Assembly (NCBI RefSeq): GCF_003367395.1
Contig: NZ_CP031417.1
Coordinates: forward strand, 2,294,001-2,358,000
Reading direction: 5' to 3'
DNA from: Pseudolabrys taiwanensis
GTDB lineage: Bacteria; Pseudomonadota; Alphaproteobacteria; Rhizobiales; Xanthobacteraceae
DNA: 64,000 nt
The position numbers were made by a program, and so were the translations under genes. Positions 27,520 to 35,232 of the stretch are shown here, piece by piece. Below the pieces are notes generated by a model. That model was not told where the DNA came from. It saw only the letters and a program-made list of their open reading frames with translations, and made no database searches. The stretch's first letter is position 1. Each line of letters begins with the position of its first letter.

Positions 27520-28440
27520 TCAGCGGAACATGTCGCTCGGCTTGAAGGCGAGCTCCATGTCCTTCCAATTGTCGTAGGTCTGCTTACGCAGCATCGTATA
27601 GGGCTGGCATTGCAGGATCGCGCGGCGCGCGCTTTCGGCAAAAGCAGGTCCCGCGGCGGTCGGCTTGCCGCCGACGACGTCCGGGCCGCTCTTCACCGAA
27701 CCGTCGGCGTTGAACATCACGCGGAAGACAACGACGAGATCCTGCGCGCTGTCGAGGCCGACCGGCGGATTCCAGCAATCGGTGATGCGGCGGCGGAAGG
27801 CGTCGATCTCGCTCTGCGAGAGCTGCGCGGCGCTGGCGTTGACATGGCCGAGGCTCGGATCGCGGTTGAGCTCGCTGCCGGCGGCGGCCACGCGCTGCGG
27901 ATCGCGCTGGTCGATCAGGGCGGCGATCTTGTTCACGTCGAATTTCGGCTCGTGCTTCTGCGGCGGCTGCGGACGCTTCGGCGGCAGCGGCTTCGGCTCG
28001 TTCTTGGCTTCCTTGATCTTGTCGGCGATGGGATCGGCCTTGTCCTTGGCGACCGGCGCCGGGGGCTGCTCCGGCTTGGTCTCTTTCTTCTCGACCGGCT
28101 TCTGCTCTTTGACTTCCTGCTTCTCCGGCGGCGGCGGCTCGGCCTTCGACTGCGTCGCCTTCACCTCGGGCTTGTTCTCGACAACCTTCGGTTTCGATTC
28201 TTCGACCGGCTTCACCTCGGGCGCGATCTTCTCGACCAGAGGCTTGGGCTTCTCGACGGGCTTAGGCGCGTCCTTGATGCCCTTGGTGATCTGCGAGAAC
28301 TCCTTCTCGCTGATCATGTCGACCGGCATCGATTCGACCGGAGTGGCTTCCAGATTCTTGCCTGAAAACGACACGACCGCGAACAGGAGCACGGCGGCGT
28401 GCAACCCGGTCGAGATCATGGATGCCGTTTTCATCTGCAT
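27520..28440 (-). CDS. tolA: Tol-Pal system protein TolA
   Basis: Inner-membrane protein of 306 residues that transmits proton-motive force to TolB/Pal. One N-terminal membrane helix (about residues 9-24), then a long Lys/Pro/Glu-rich helical domain II (about 60-175), and a C-terminal TonB-like domain ([13 protein letters not shown] segment). ATG lies three bases after the tolR stop. Confidence 0.95.
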   Translation of the reverse strand: MQMKTASMISTGLHAAVLLFAVVSFSGKNLEATPVESMPVDMISEKEFSQITKGIKDAPKPVEKPKPLVEKIAPEVKPVEESKPKVVENKPEVKATQSKAEPPPPEKQEVKEQKPVEKKETKPEQPPAPVAKDKADPIADKIKEAKNEPKPLPPKRPQPPQKHEPKFDVNKIAALIDQRDPQRVAAAGSELNRDPSLGHVNASAAQLSQSEIDAFRRRITDCWNPPVGLDSAQDLVVVFRVMFNADGSVKSGPDVVGGKPTAAGPAFAESARRAILQCQPYTMLRKQTYDNWKDMELAFKPSDMFR

Positions 28441-28443
28441 CGG

Positions 28444-28908
28444 TTACTTCGAGCCCTGCTCGAATTCGGTCACCAGCGCGACGCGGTGGAAGCCGGCGCC
28501 GGAGAGCTGACCCATGACCCGCATCATCGTGCCGTAGTCGACCGTCTTATCGCCGCGCACATAGACGCGCGCCTCGGTGCCTCCGCGTGCCTGCGACACC
28601 GCCTGCAGCTTGGGAATGAGATCGGCGGCCGCGACTTCGGCGTTTTGCAGGTAGACCTGTCCCTTGCTGTTGACGGAGACCGTCAAGGGCTCCTTGTCCT
28701 GGTCGAGGCTCTTGGCCTGACTCTGCGGCAGGTCGATCGGTACGCCCACGGTCAGCAACGGCGCCGACACCATGAAGATGATGAGCAACACAAGCATCAC
28801 GTCGACCATCGGCGTGACGTTGATCTCGGCCATCACGCCACGGCGTTGACGGCGGCCTCTCCGGCCTCCGCCCCCAACCGCCGGTGTTCCGGCATTGGCT
28901 GCCGCCAT
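28444..28908 (-). CDS. tolR: Tol-Pal system proton channel subunit TolR (ExbD family)
   Basis: Inner-membrane protein of 154 residues with one membrane helix that carries the conserved channel Asp (VDVMLVLLIIFMV). The periplasmic part has the usual ExbD fold (VYLQNAEV, VYVRGDKTVDYG). An N-terminal Gly/Arg-rich cytoplasmic extension of about 25 residues precedes the helix. It forms the stator with TolQ. Confidence 0.96.
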   Translation of the reverse strand: MAAANAGTPAVGGGGRRGRRQRRGVMAEINVTPMVDVMLVLLIIFMVSAPLLTVGVPIDLPQSQAKSLDQDKEPLTVSVNSKGQVYLQNAEVAAADLIPKLQAVSQARGGTEARVYVRGDKTVDYGTMMRVMGQLSGAGFHRVALVTEFEQGSK

Positions 28909-28914
28909 GGTCCC

Positions 28915-29628
28915 CTACCCCCGCTCGTCGATCTGGCGCGACAAAATCGCGGCGAACTCGTCGGCGAAGCCTTCGAGCCGCTGGGCCTGCTTGTTCACCT
29001 CGGAAGCGAACTTATTGTAGAAAATCGTCGCCGGTATGGCGGCGACAAGGCCGATTGCGGTCGCGAAAAGCGCCTCGGCGATGCCGGGCGCCACCACCGC
29101 CAGCGAGGTGTTCTTCGAGGCGGCGATCGATTGGAAGCTGGTCATGATGCCCCAAACGGTACCGAACAGACCGACGAAGGGGCCGGCCGAGCCGACCGTC
29201 GCCAACACCAAAAGGCGCCGCTCCAGCCGCTCGACCTCGCGCGCGATGGTCACTTGCATGACCTTGTCGATGCGCATCTGCAGGCCGCCGATGGAGCGCT
29301 GATTGCCCTCGAAGCTTCGCTTCCATTCCCTCATCGCGGCGACGAACAGCGCGGCCATCGAATGGTTCGGCTTGGAGGAGAGCGAGCGATAAAGGTCCTC
29401 GAGCGACTCGCCGGACCAGAAGGCCTGCTCGAACGAATCCATGGCGCGGCGGCTGCGCGCGTAGAGCACCGTCTTGTCGATGACGATCGCCCACACCCAC
29501 ACCGAAGCCGCCAACAGGCCCAGCATGACCAGCTTGACGATCCAGTGCGCGTGCCAGAACAGCGTGAGGAGCGAGAGGTCGGAAGAAGTAAGCGGCAACG
29601 CCGACTGTGCCACATCGGCAGGATTCAT
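28915..29628 (-). CDS. tolQ: Tol-Pal system proton channel subunit TolQ (ExbB family)
   Basis: Inner-membrane protein of 237 residues with three helices; the second carries [10 protein letters not shown] and the third the [17 protein letters not shown] segment with the channel Thr. It drives TolA with TolR. I use the ATG at 29628, seven bases after AAAGGA; an upstream in-frame GTG at 29634 is too close to that site. First gene of tolQRAB. Confidence 0.96.
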   Translation of the reverse strand: MNPADVAQSALPLTSSDLSLLTLFWHAHWIVKLVMLGLLAASVWVWAIVIDKTVLYARSRRAMDSFEQAFWSGESLEDLYRSLSSKPNHSMAALFVAAMREWKRSFEGNQRSIGGLQMRIDKVMQVTIAREVERLERRLLVLATVGSAGPFVGLFGTVWGIMTSFQSIAASKNTSLAVVAPGIAEALFATAIGLVAAIPATIFYNKFASEVNKQAQRLEGFADEFAAILSRQIDERG

Positions 29629-29854
29629 GGGCACGTCCTTTGAGCTACTCGGGTTCTATGGTCGAGCCGGCGCGGCACGCGGGGGTGATACGCGTAAGCG
29701 CGCCGGGCGAGCCCGCTCAGCGCCAAGTCGAGAAGGCCGCAAGTTCCGCGAAAACGCGTGACCGCCACCGGCGAAAGCACGAAATCCCCGCGAAAATTGA
29801 CCAAACTAGGGCGCCGCATACAGGCTCTCTCAAGCCTAACCAGCGCTGATTATG

Positions 29855-29870
29855 GTTAAGGATGGGTTAC
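29855..29870 (-). promoter_or_regulatory. CtrA-like box upstream of tolQ
   Basis: Minus strand reads GTAA, seven bases, TTAAC, one mismatch from the CtrA consensus TTAA-N7-TTAAC. It is about 230 bases before the tolQ ATG. Cell-cycle control of tol genes would make sense, but this rests on a short motif. Confidence 0.35.
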
Positions 29871-29891
29871 CGGGGGATGTCAACGCACCGC

Positions 29892-30037
29892 GGACTCCCC
29901 TCCGTCGCGAGCACTCTGCCTCCCCTTCCCCGACGCACTTCGCTTTACCCTCCCCTGGAGGGGGACGGTCGCTCAGCGAAACGACGCTGAGCGGGGTGGG
30001 GTAAGAAGGAAGATCACACCCCACTCCAGGGGGAGGC
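29892..30037. repeat. intergenic palindromic repeat block, family D
   Basis: Contains CTCCCCTCC, CCTCCCCTGGAGGGGGA, CGCTCAGCG AAA CGACGCTGAGCG and CCACTCCAGGGGGAGG segments that can fold into several hairpins. The CTCCCC / GGGGAG character links it to the copies at 44751 and inside tilS. Confidence 0.7.
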
Positions 30038-30058
30038 ATTCGCGTACGCCGCGATTCA

Positions 30059-30096
30059 GAAAAAGAAAAAGGCCGCCCCAGGGGACGGGGCGGCCT
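30059..30096 (-). terminator. rho-independent terminator of the DUF2852 gene
   Basis: Minus-strand stem GGCCGCCCC / GGGGCGGCC with a short loop, followed by TTTTTCTTTTT. It lies 30 bases past the stop codon. Confidence 0.92.
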
Positions 30097-30125
30097 CAGC
30101 ATCATGTTCGGCGTCGGTTGGCCGT

Positions 30126-30575
30126 TCAGCCCTGCGACGGGGGCGTGTCGGGAGCTGGACGGTTGCGGCGCTCGGCCATGAACTGGTCGAACTCGGTTTT
30201 GTCCTTGGCGAAGCGAAGGCGCTCGAGGAAATCCTTGAACTCGCGCTGCTCGTCCTCGAGGCGCTTGAGCGTCTCGGTGCGATACTCATCGAAGGCGCGG
30301 TTGCCGCTCGACGGACCCTGGCTCCAAGAGCCGGCGCCCCAGGGACCATGACCGCCGCTCATGCGGCTCTTCATCCAGTCCATTTTGCGCTGCAGGCGAT
30401 CCATCTTGTGCTGCCAGCGATCCTGGCTGCCGTAGTAACCGCATCCCATGCGTCCGCTCCATATGGTGAAGGCCAGAATCGCCAGGCCCACCGGCCAGAA
30501 GGCCATGAACCCGAGCACGATCAGTGCGATCCAGGCGGGTTTGCCGAATTCGTCGAGCTTGGCGGTGATTGGCAT
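30126..30575 (-). CDS. DUF2852 family membrane protein
   Basis: Protein of 149 residues with one clear membrane helix (about 14-36, IALIVLGFMAFWPVGLAIL) and a long charged cytoplasmic or periplasmic coiled-coil tail (RLEDEQREFKDFLERLRFAK). This layout matches DUF2852, an alphaproteobacterial family of unknown role. ATG at 30575 has GAGG six bases upstream. A perfect palindrome lies just upstream. Confidence 0.85.
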   Translation of the reverse strand: MPITAKLDEFGKPAWIALIVLGFMAFWPVGLAILAFTIWSGRMGCGYYGSQDRWQHKMDRLQRKMDWMKSRMSGGHGPWGAGSWSQGPSSGNRAFDEYRTETLKRLEDEQREFKDFLERLRFAKDKTEFDQFMAERRNRPAPDTPPSQG

Positions 30576-30593
30576 CGTCTGCCTCGCGTGTGA

Positions 30594-30612
30594 ATGTAAA
30601 TAACATTTACAT
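30594..30612. promoter_or_regulatory. perfect palindromic operator upstream of the DUF2852 gene
   Basis: ATGTAAAT, three bases, ATTTACAT, 19 to 37 bases before the start codon. The half-site TTTACAT also occurs in the operator of the TetR gene near 33111, so one regulator may serve both (inference). Confidence 0.55.
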
Positions 30613-30854
30613 GGATAAGGTCGTGACGAACGGATGTCAACACCCTTCACATTCCAAATTGTCACATGGGGGCGGCCCGGCGCTTTACGAGTGGTCGCGG
30701 CGCTTTGGCACGCGCACGGGACGGCACGTCCCAGCCCGGCGCGAAGTCCGAAGACGCTTACCGATCGATCGCGGGTTAAGCGGGGCCTGTCACCGGGAGC
30801 CGATTCGCGTCGGCTCAGTGGCCCGCCCCGGCCCCGGCTACGGCGCAGATTGCT

Positions 30855-31343
30855 TTAGGGCGTAGCGTCCCGCTCTTCTGCCGCCTGCGAAGACAGACCC
30901 GCCTTGTCCCAATGCGCGCTGATGCGCGGCATGCTCATCTCGATCCAATCGGCGAGTTCCCTCACCTTTTCCGCGGCTTCACGACCGAGCGGCGTCAGGC
31001 TGTATTCGACATGCGGCGGCACGACTTGATAGGCGACGCGCGCAACCATGCCGTCGTTTTCGAGCTGTTGCAGCGTCTGCGCCAGCATGCGTTCGCTCAC
31101 GCCGCCGATGGCGCGGCGCAGCTCGCTGAAGCGATGCACGCGGCGCTCCAGCACGATCAATGCCAGCACGCCCCATCGACTGGTCAGGTGCTTGAGCACG
31201 TCGCGCGACGGACAGTCGCTAGCCAGCAGATCGCCGCGGGCAAGCTGCGCCGACAGCGGCTCGCCGACCTCATGATCGGATCGCGGCTGGGACACCGGTT
31301 CTCCTTTGTGGGAAGCGCGCGGCATGGCGGTTCTCTTCTTCAT
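30855..31343 (-). CDS. HxlR family transcriptional regulator (YtfH/QorR-like)
   Basis: Winged-helix regulator of 162 residues. The HxlR hallmark is clear: SRDVLKHLTSRWGVLALIVL, then RFSELRRAIGGVSERMLAQTLQQLE with the recognition helix, and PPHVEYSLTPLG at the wing. An N-terminal extension includes Cys44 in SDCPS, a position used for redox or quinone sensing in this family. It is divergent from the NmrA-type gene at 31422, the same arrangement as ytfH and qorB in E. coli. The start could also be the ATG at 31325. Confidence 0.9.
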   Translation of the reverse strand: MKKRTAMPRASHKGEPVSQPRSDHEVGEPLSAQLARGDLLASDCPSRDVLKHLTSRWGVLALIVLERRVHRFSELRRAIGGVSERMLAQTLQQLENDGMVARVAYQVVPPHVEYSLTPLGREAAEKVRELADWIEMSMPRISAHWDKAGLSSQAAEERDATP

Positions 31344-31344
31344 A

Positions 31345-31376
31345 CTTACATTTATGTAGGTACTTACGAAAAGTAA
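31345..31376. promoter_or_regulatory. operator region between the HxlR gene and qorB
   Basis: Two small inverted repeats lie side by side: TACAT-TT-ATGTA (31347-31358) and TTAC-GAAAA-GTAA (31364-31376). They occupy the 78-base divergent promoter, where an autoregulating HxlR protein would bind. Confidence 0.55.
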
Positions 31377-31421
31377 TCAAGGCTTCTATGTGGGGTCGAT
31401 CGAGCACACAGGAGAAGCCTC

Positions 31422-32270
31422 ATGACCATCGGTATCACCGGCGCCACCGGCCAACTCGGCCGTCTCGTCGTCGCCCAGTTGAAAGCGAAAGCCCCAGCCG
31501 GCGACATCGTCGCCCTCGTCCGCACCCCTGCGAAGGCCGCCGACCTCGGCGTAGCCGCGCGCGAAGCGGACTACTCCAAGCCCGCGACGCTCGCGAGCGC
31601 GCTCACTGGCATCGACACCCTGCTCCTGATTTCATCGGCCGAGGTCGGTCAGCGCGAAGCGCAGCACCGCGCCGTCATCGACGCCGCCAAGAAGGCGGGC
31701 GTGAAGCGCATCGCCTATACGAGCATCCTGCACGCCGACACCTCGGCGATCGATCTCGCCGCCGAGCATCGCGCGACCGAAGCCGCAATCAAAGCCTCGG
31801 GCATTCCGTACACGTTCCTGCGCAACGGCTGGTACACGGAAAACTATGCAGCCGGCATCGGCGGCGCCGTGGCCGGTGGCGCGCTGATCGGCAGCGCCGG
31901 TGACGGCAAGATTTCATCGGCCACACGGGCCGATTATGCGGCCGCGGCTGTCGCCGTGCTGACGGGCGCGGGCCACGACGGCAAGACCTATGAGCTTGCT
32001 GGCGACGCCGCCTTCACGCTTGCCGATCTCGCGGCCGAGATTTCGCGCCAAACCGGCAAGACGGTCCCTTACAAGAATCTGCCCGTAGCGGATTATGCGG
32101 CAGCATTGGCGAGTCACGGTGTGCCGGAAGGCTTCGCCAAGATGATCGCGGGCTGGGAAACGCCGATTTCCAAAGGCGCGCTGTTCGATGACAGCCATAC
32201 GCTGTCGAAGCTGATCGGCCGTCCGACGACGCCATTTGGCGAAACGGTGAAGGCGATCCTGAAAGGCTAA
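31422..32270 (+). CDS. qorB: NmrA-like NAD(P)H:quinone oxidoreductase, QorB type
   Basis: Atypical short-chain reductase of 282 residues. The Rossmann loop GITGATGQLG opens the protein. The later TSILHADTSA and LRNGWYTENY segments match YtfG/QorB, which reduces quinones with NADPH. The divergent HxlR gene supports control by electrophiles or quinones. Good ribosome site GGAGAAG upstream of the ATG. Cytoplasmic. Confidence 0.88.
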   Translation: MTIGITGATGQLGRLVVAQLKAKAPAGDIVALVRTPAKAADLGVAAREADYSKPATLASALTGIDTLLLISSAEVGQREAQHRAVIDAAKKAGVKRIAYTSILHADTSAIDLAAEHRATEAAIKASGIPYTFLRNGWYTENYAAGIGGAVAGGALIGSAGDGKISSATRADYAAAAVAVLTGAGHDGKTYELAGDAAFTLADLAAEISRQTGKTVPYKNLPVADYAAALASHGVPEGFAKMIAGWETPISKGALFDDSHTLSKLIGRPTTPFGETVKAILKG

Positions 32271-32283
32271 ACCGTCCAATTGT

Positions 32284-32432
32284 CCGTTCGTCCCCGCGAA
32301 AGCGGGACCCAGTGCGACGGTGCAAATTTGTTAGGTCCCGCTGGATTCCCGCCGCAAGTCGGCTGTAGCCGACTTGCGCACTATAATAGCGGACATCGGG
32401 TAAACCCGATGTCCGCGCGCGGGAATGAACGG
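32284..32432. repeat. composite palindromic repeat with two extra hairpins in its centre
   Basis: Family B arms (GTCCCCGCGAAAGCGGGAC on the left, GATTCCCGCC and GCGCGGGAATGAACG further right) with two perfect hairpins in between: GCAAGTCGGC-TGTA-GCCGACTTGC (32354-32377) and GGACATCGGG-TAAA-CCCGATGTCC (32391-32414). Confidence 0.75.
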
Positions 32433-32441
32433 AGATTGGAA

Positions 32442-33086
32442 CTACGCGCCTGCCGGCGATCCCGGCAGGCCGAGGCCGCGCAGATAGACGAGCACTGCGG
32501 CCTCTAGCAGTTCCTCGGGCGCCATCGGCAATGTGCGACGCGCCGCATCGCCGCGCCCGAACAGTGACGCGATGCCGTGCGTCATCGACCACATATGCAA
32601 CGCCACCATCAGCGCCGGCGGCCGTGCCTGCGCCGGCATTGTCGCCACCAGTTTCTCCGCCGCCGAACGCAACACGCCGAAAGCGCGATCGCCTGCCTCG
32701 CGCAAAGCCGGATCGGCATCGGGCGAAACGCCCGCTTCGAACATGGCCGAGTAATAAGCCGGCTCGCGCTTGGCGAAATCGAGATAGGCTTTGCCGAGAC
32801 GGTCGAACGCCTCGAACAGATCCGGCCGGCCTTCGTCCCAGGCCTTGGTCAGTACACTGGCGAATTCCTCGAAGCCCCGGCGCGCGACATCGGCAAGCAA
32901 GGCCTCGCGGTCGCGGAAATGCCGGTAGGGCGCCGCCGGGCTAACGCCCGCCCAACGCGCGGCATCGGCAAAGGTGAAGCCGGCCGGGCCTTTCTCCGCG
33001 ATCAATTCGAGGGCCGCCCGCACCAGGGCTTCCTTCAGATTGCCGTGGTGGTAGCCGCGCGGGCCGCTGCCTTTGCCCCAGGTCAT
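32442..33086 (-). CDS. TetR family regulator with WHG domain
   Basis: Regulator of 214 residues. The N-terminal HTH is clear (GFTFADAARWAGVSPAAPYRHFRDREALLADVA). The C-terminal half fits the TetR_C_33/WHG type (HMWSMTHGIASLFGRG). Its start codon is embedded in one of three TCATGTGAA-like sites, so it is probably autorepressed. No co-transcribed target; neighbours are qorB (convergent) and the ogt-like gene. Confidence 0.9.
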   Translation of the reverse strand: MTWGKGSGPRGYHHGNLKEALVRAALELIAEKGPAGFTFADAARWAGVSPAAPYRHFRDREALLADVARRGFEEFASVLTKAWDEGRPDLFEAFDRLGKAYLDFAKREPAYYSAMFEAGVSPDADPALREAGDRAFGVLRSAAEKLVATMPAQARPPALMVALHMWSMTHGIASLFGRGDAARRTLPMAPEELLEAAVLVYLRGLGLPGSPAGA

Positions 33087-33119
33087 GTGAATACCTTCAT
33101 GTGAAGGGTCTTTACATGA
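33083..33119. promoter_or_regulatory. three-copy operator at the start of the TetR gene
   Basis: TCATGTGAA occurs at 33083-33091 and 33097-33105 as direct copies 14 bases apart, then TTTACATGA (inverted, one mismatch) at 33111-33119. The last two make a 9-5-9 inverted repeat. The first copy contains the start codon. Confidence 0.6.
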
Positions 33120-33143
33120 CTCGGATGGCCGCGTCGATGGCGG

Positions 33144-33707
33144 CTACCGGCGCGCGGCGAGCGGCAGATGATCGAACAGCGTCGGTCCGCCCGGCTGCGC
33201 ACCCTCGATGGTGAGCAGTTGCAGCTTGGTCGCAACGCCGCCGGCCGCGGAGAAGCCGCCGCTCTTGCCGCCGGCGGCGAGCACGCGATGGCAGGGCATG
33301 ATGATCGGCACCGGGTTTTCGCCGAGCGCCTGGCCGACCGCGCGCGACAGCGCCTTGTCGCCGAGACGTTCGGCCACCTCACCATAGGTCAGCGTTTTCC
33401 CGGGCGGGATGGCGCGGGCGACGGCGTAGACGCGTTTGTTGAACGGCGGCGTGTCGTCATCGTCGATCACGATGTCGGCAAGATCGCGCGCCTCACCGGC
33501 GAGCAACGCGACGACGCCGTCGATGGCGTGGCGGATGGGCGCCGGCGGCAGCGCTTCGAGTGCCTGCGGATAACGTTTAATCAGCCGCGCGCGGGTCGTC
33601 GCCGCATCCGCCTCGGGCATTTGCACGGCAAAGACGCCGCGCGCACTCCAGACGATGCCGCAGGCGCCGATGGCCGTGTCGAAGATGGTGAAGTCGAGAG
33701 CCGGCAT
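33144..33707 (-). CDS. ogt: methylated-DNA-protein-cysteine S-methyltransferase
   Basis: Suicidal DNA repair protein of 187 residues that takes the methyl group from O6-methylguanine. The active site PCHRVLAAGGKSGGF is intact, with the acceptor Cys in IIMPCHR. The N-terminal ribonuclease-like domain starts near MPALDFTIFD. I start at ATG 33707, though the frame is open further upstream into the next gene. It may be co-transcribed with the monooxygenase gene 53 bases upstream. Confidence 0.93.
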   Translation of the reverse strand: MPALDFTIFDTAIGACGIVWSARGVFAVQMPEADAATTRARLIKRYPQALEALPPAPIRHAIDGVVALLAGEARDLADIVIDDDDTPPFNKRVYAVARAIPPGKTLTYGEVAERLGDKALSRAVGQALGENPVPIIMPCHRVLAAGGKSGGFSAAGGVATKLQLLTIEGAQPGGPTLFDHLPLAARR

Positions 33708-33760
33708 GACGGTGAACTTAAGCTCTGCCGCCGATTCCGCCACCCGCTTTCTGGCGTCCG

Positions 33761-34090
33761 CTAGGCGGCATACAGACCGTAATTGGCCATGTCCGCGGTG
33801 ATGCCGAGCCGGGCGATCAAGTCCTGCGGATTGAAGTTCATTTCCTTGTAGCGCACGGTGACGGCCGTTTTGGCGTTCTCCAAAGCATCCGCGCTTTCCC
33901 ATTCGACGAAGGTGACGACGTTGAACGCGCCCGGCCCCGAGACCTGTTCGAGCACGAGATTCTGCCGGCAGCCCGGCTGCGCGTCGATAAGACCCTTGAT
34001 CGTCGCGATGCGGGTCATGAATTCCGCGCGCGCGGCGGCGGGCACGACGAACTTGTCGACGCGATAAACGGATGGCGTAGCGGCTGACAT
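33761..34090 (-). CDS. antibiotic biosynthesis monooxygenase (ABM) domain protein
   Basis: Small dimeric ferredoxin-like protein of 109 residues. Segments FVVPAAARAEFMTRI and PGCRQNLVLEQVSG, and VTFVEWES follow the ABM pattern of cofactor-independent quinol monooxygenases or heme-degrading relatives. ATG at 34090 has GGAG seven bases upstream. Divergent from the MarR gene, with a shared palindrome between. Confidence 0.85.
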   Translation of the reverse strand: MSAATPSVYRVDKFVVPAAARAEFMTRIATIKGLIDAQPGCRQNLVLEQVSGPGAFNVVTFVEWESADALENAKTAVTVRYKEMNFNPQDLIARLGITADMANYGLYAA

Positions 34091-34134
34091 GAACAAACTC
34101 CGTTGCACACCGGCCGGATCTCACCGACCTATAT

Positions 34135-34152
34135 TTGACTATATATGGTCAA
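34135..34152. promoter_or_regulatory. MarR-type operator between the ABM and MarR genes
   Basis: Inverted repeat TTGAC, eight bases of alternating AT, GTCAA. It overlaps the region 45 bases upstream of the ABM gene and 19-36 bases upstream of the MarR ATG, as expected for a MarR protein that represses both. Confidence 0.65.
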
Positions 34153-34170
34153 TTCGGATATCCATTGTCA

Positions 34171-34641
34171 ATGACCGACCGACAGCGCAACCCGACAGGC
34201 GCCGCCCTCAGCCTGCTCATCCTCGATGTGTTCCGGCTTAACGGCCGCCTGCTCGCCGAAGGCGACCGGCTGGTCGCCGGTCTCGGTCTCACCAGCGCGC
34301 GCTGGCAGGTGCTCGGCGCCATCGCGCTTGCCACTGCGCCGCAGCCGGTCGCCTGGCTCGCCCGCAGCATGGGGCTTTATCGTCAAGGCGTGCAGCGCAT
34401 CGTCAACGAGCTCGAGCAGGAAGGCTTCGTTGCCTTCGCGGACAATCCGCATCATCGCCGCGCCAAATTGGTGACGCTCACGAAAAAAGGGCGAACGGCC
34501 TACGAAGCGGCGGACCGGATGCAAAAGCCCTGGGTGAATAGACTGGCAAAGAGCTTGAACGCGGCCGACCTCGCCGCCGCGAGCCGCGTGCTCGCTGCTC
34601 TGCGGCAGCGGCTCGATGAGGAAGCACGCGAGGAGGACTGA
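34171..34641 (+). CDS. MarR family transcriptional regulator
   Basis: Winged-helix regulator of 156 residues. LTSARWQVLGAIAL and VAWLARSMGLYRQGVQRIVNELEQEG give the HTH; the wing holds DNPHHRRAKLVTLTKKG. It starts at the ATG at 34171; a longer frame from 34135 runs through the operator. Probable repressor of the divergent ABM monooxygenase gene and of itself. Confidence 0.9.
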   Translation: MTDRQRNPTGAALSLLILDVFRLNGRLLAEGDRLVAGLGLTSARWQVLGAIALATAPQPVAWLARSMGLYRQGVQRIVNELEQEGFVAFADNPHHRRAKLVTLTKKGRTAYEAADRMQKPWVNRLAKSLNAADLAAASRVLAALRQRLDEEAREED

Positions 34642-34653
34642 CTGCGGCCCGCG

Positions 34654-35232
34654 TTACTTGATGCCGACGCGCTTCTTCAGCCGTCCCAACGTGCGTGTGA
34701 ACACCTTGGCGTCGTCGGCCGCGCGCGCCAGCACCAATGCGCCCTGAATGCCGGCGAGCAGGTCTTCCGACAAGGCCGCGGCTTCGGCGCGCTCATAACC
34801 GGCGCGACGCAGCGCGGCGGCGAGCGCCTCGTCCCAGGCCTTGAAATAGCCGCGCACGGCGGCGGCGAATTCGTCGCGCGCGGCGCCGAGCGCAAACACG
34901 CCGACGAGACAGACGCGGCGGCCCGAGCGGAAATAGGCATCGACCGCGTCGAACATGTGCGCGATGCCTGCGCGCGCGTCTTCCGTCTTGCGCAAAGGCA
35001 CGAACACGTTGCGTTCGAACCAGCCGTCGATCTCTACCAGCACTTCGGCGGCCATCTGCTGCTTGCCACCGGGGAAGAGGTGATAAAGGCTGCCTTTTCC
35101 GAGCCCCGTCGCCTTGGTGATCAAGGTCAGACTCGCCCCCTCGTAGCCGTGCTCGCGAAACACCTCGCCGAGCTGCGGCAGCAACCCAGCGCGGTTGGCG
35201 GCCGGCGTCGCCGTTGTCTTACGCGTCTTCAG
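34654..35232 (-). CDS. TetR family regulator (start uncertain)
   Basis: Regulator of up to 192 residues. The HTH region is clear ([31 protein letters not shown]), with the YxaF/LmrA-like C-terminal half ([20 protein letters not shown]). There is no ATG or GTG near the expected start: a CTG at 35232 overlaps the upstream stop (CTGA), and a TTG lies at 35184. It is the second gene after the DUF1348 gene, whose promoter carries a perfect palindrome, so it is probably autoregulated. Confidence 0.82.
   Translation of the reverse strand: MKTRKTTATPAANRAGLLPQLGEVFREHGYEGASLTLITKATGLGKGSLYHLFPGGKQQMAAEVLVEIDGWFERNVFVPLRKTEDARAGIAHMFDAVDAYFRSGRRVCLVGVFALGAARDEFAAAVRGYFKAWDEALAAALRRAGYERAEAAALSEDLLAGIQGALVLARAADDAKVFTRTLGRLKKRVGIK

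Larger units (their letters stand above)
29629..30125. other. 497-base intergenic stretch upstream of tolQ
   Basis: No gene found. It holds the tolQ leader, a CtrA-like box near 29855, a block of family D palindromic repeats (29892-30037) and the terminator of the DUF2852 gene (30059-30096). I see no further conserved frame. Confidence 0.7.

Noticed and set aside
30576..30854. Small gene between the DUF2852 and HxlR genes
   Set aside because: The short frames there are Arg/Pro-rich, lack ribosome sites and share no recognisable domain.
33708..34124. N-terminal extension of the ogt-like gene
   Set aside because: The frame overlaps the ABM gene in another frame and has Arg-rich random composition; the domain starts at 33707.
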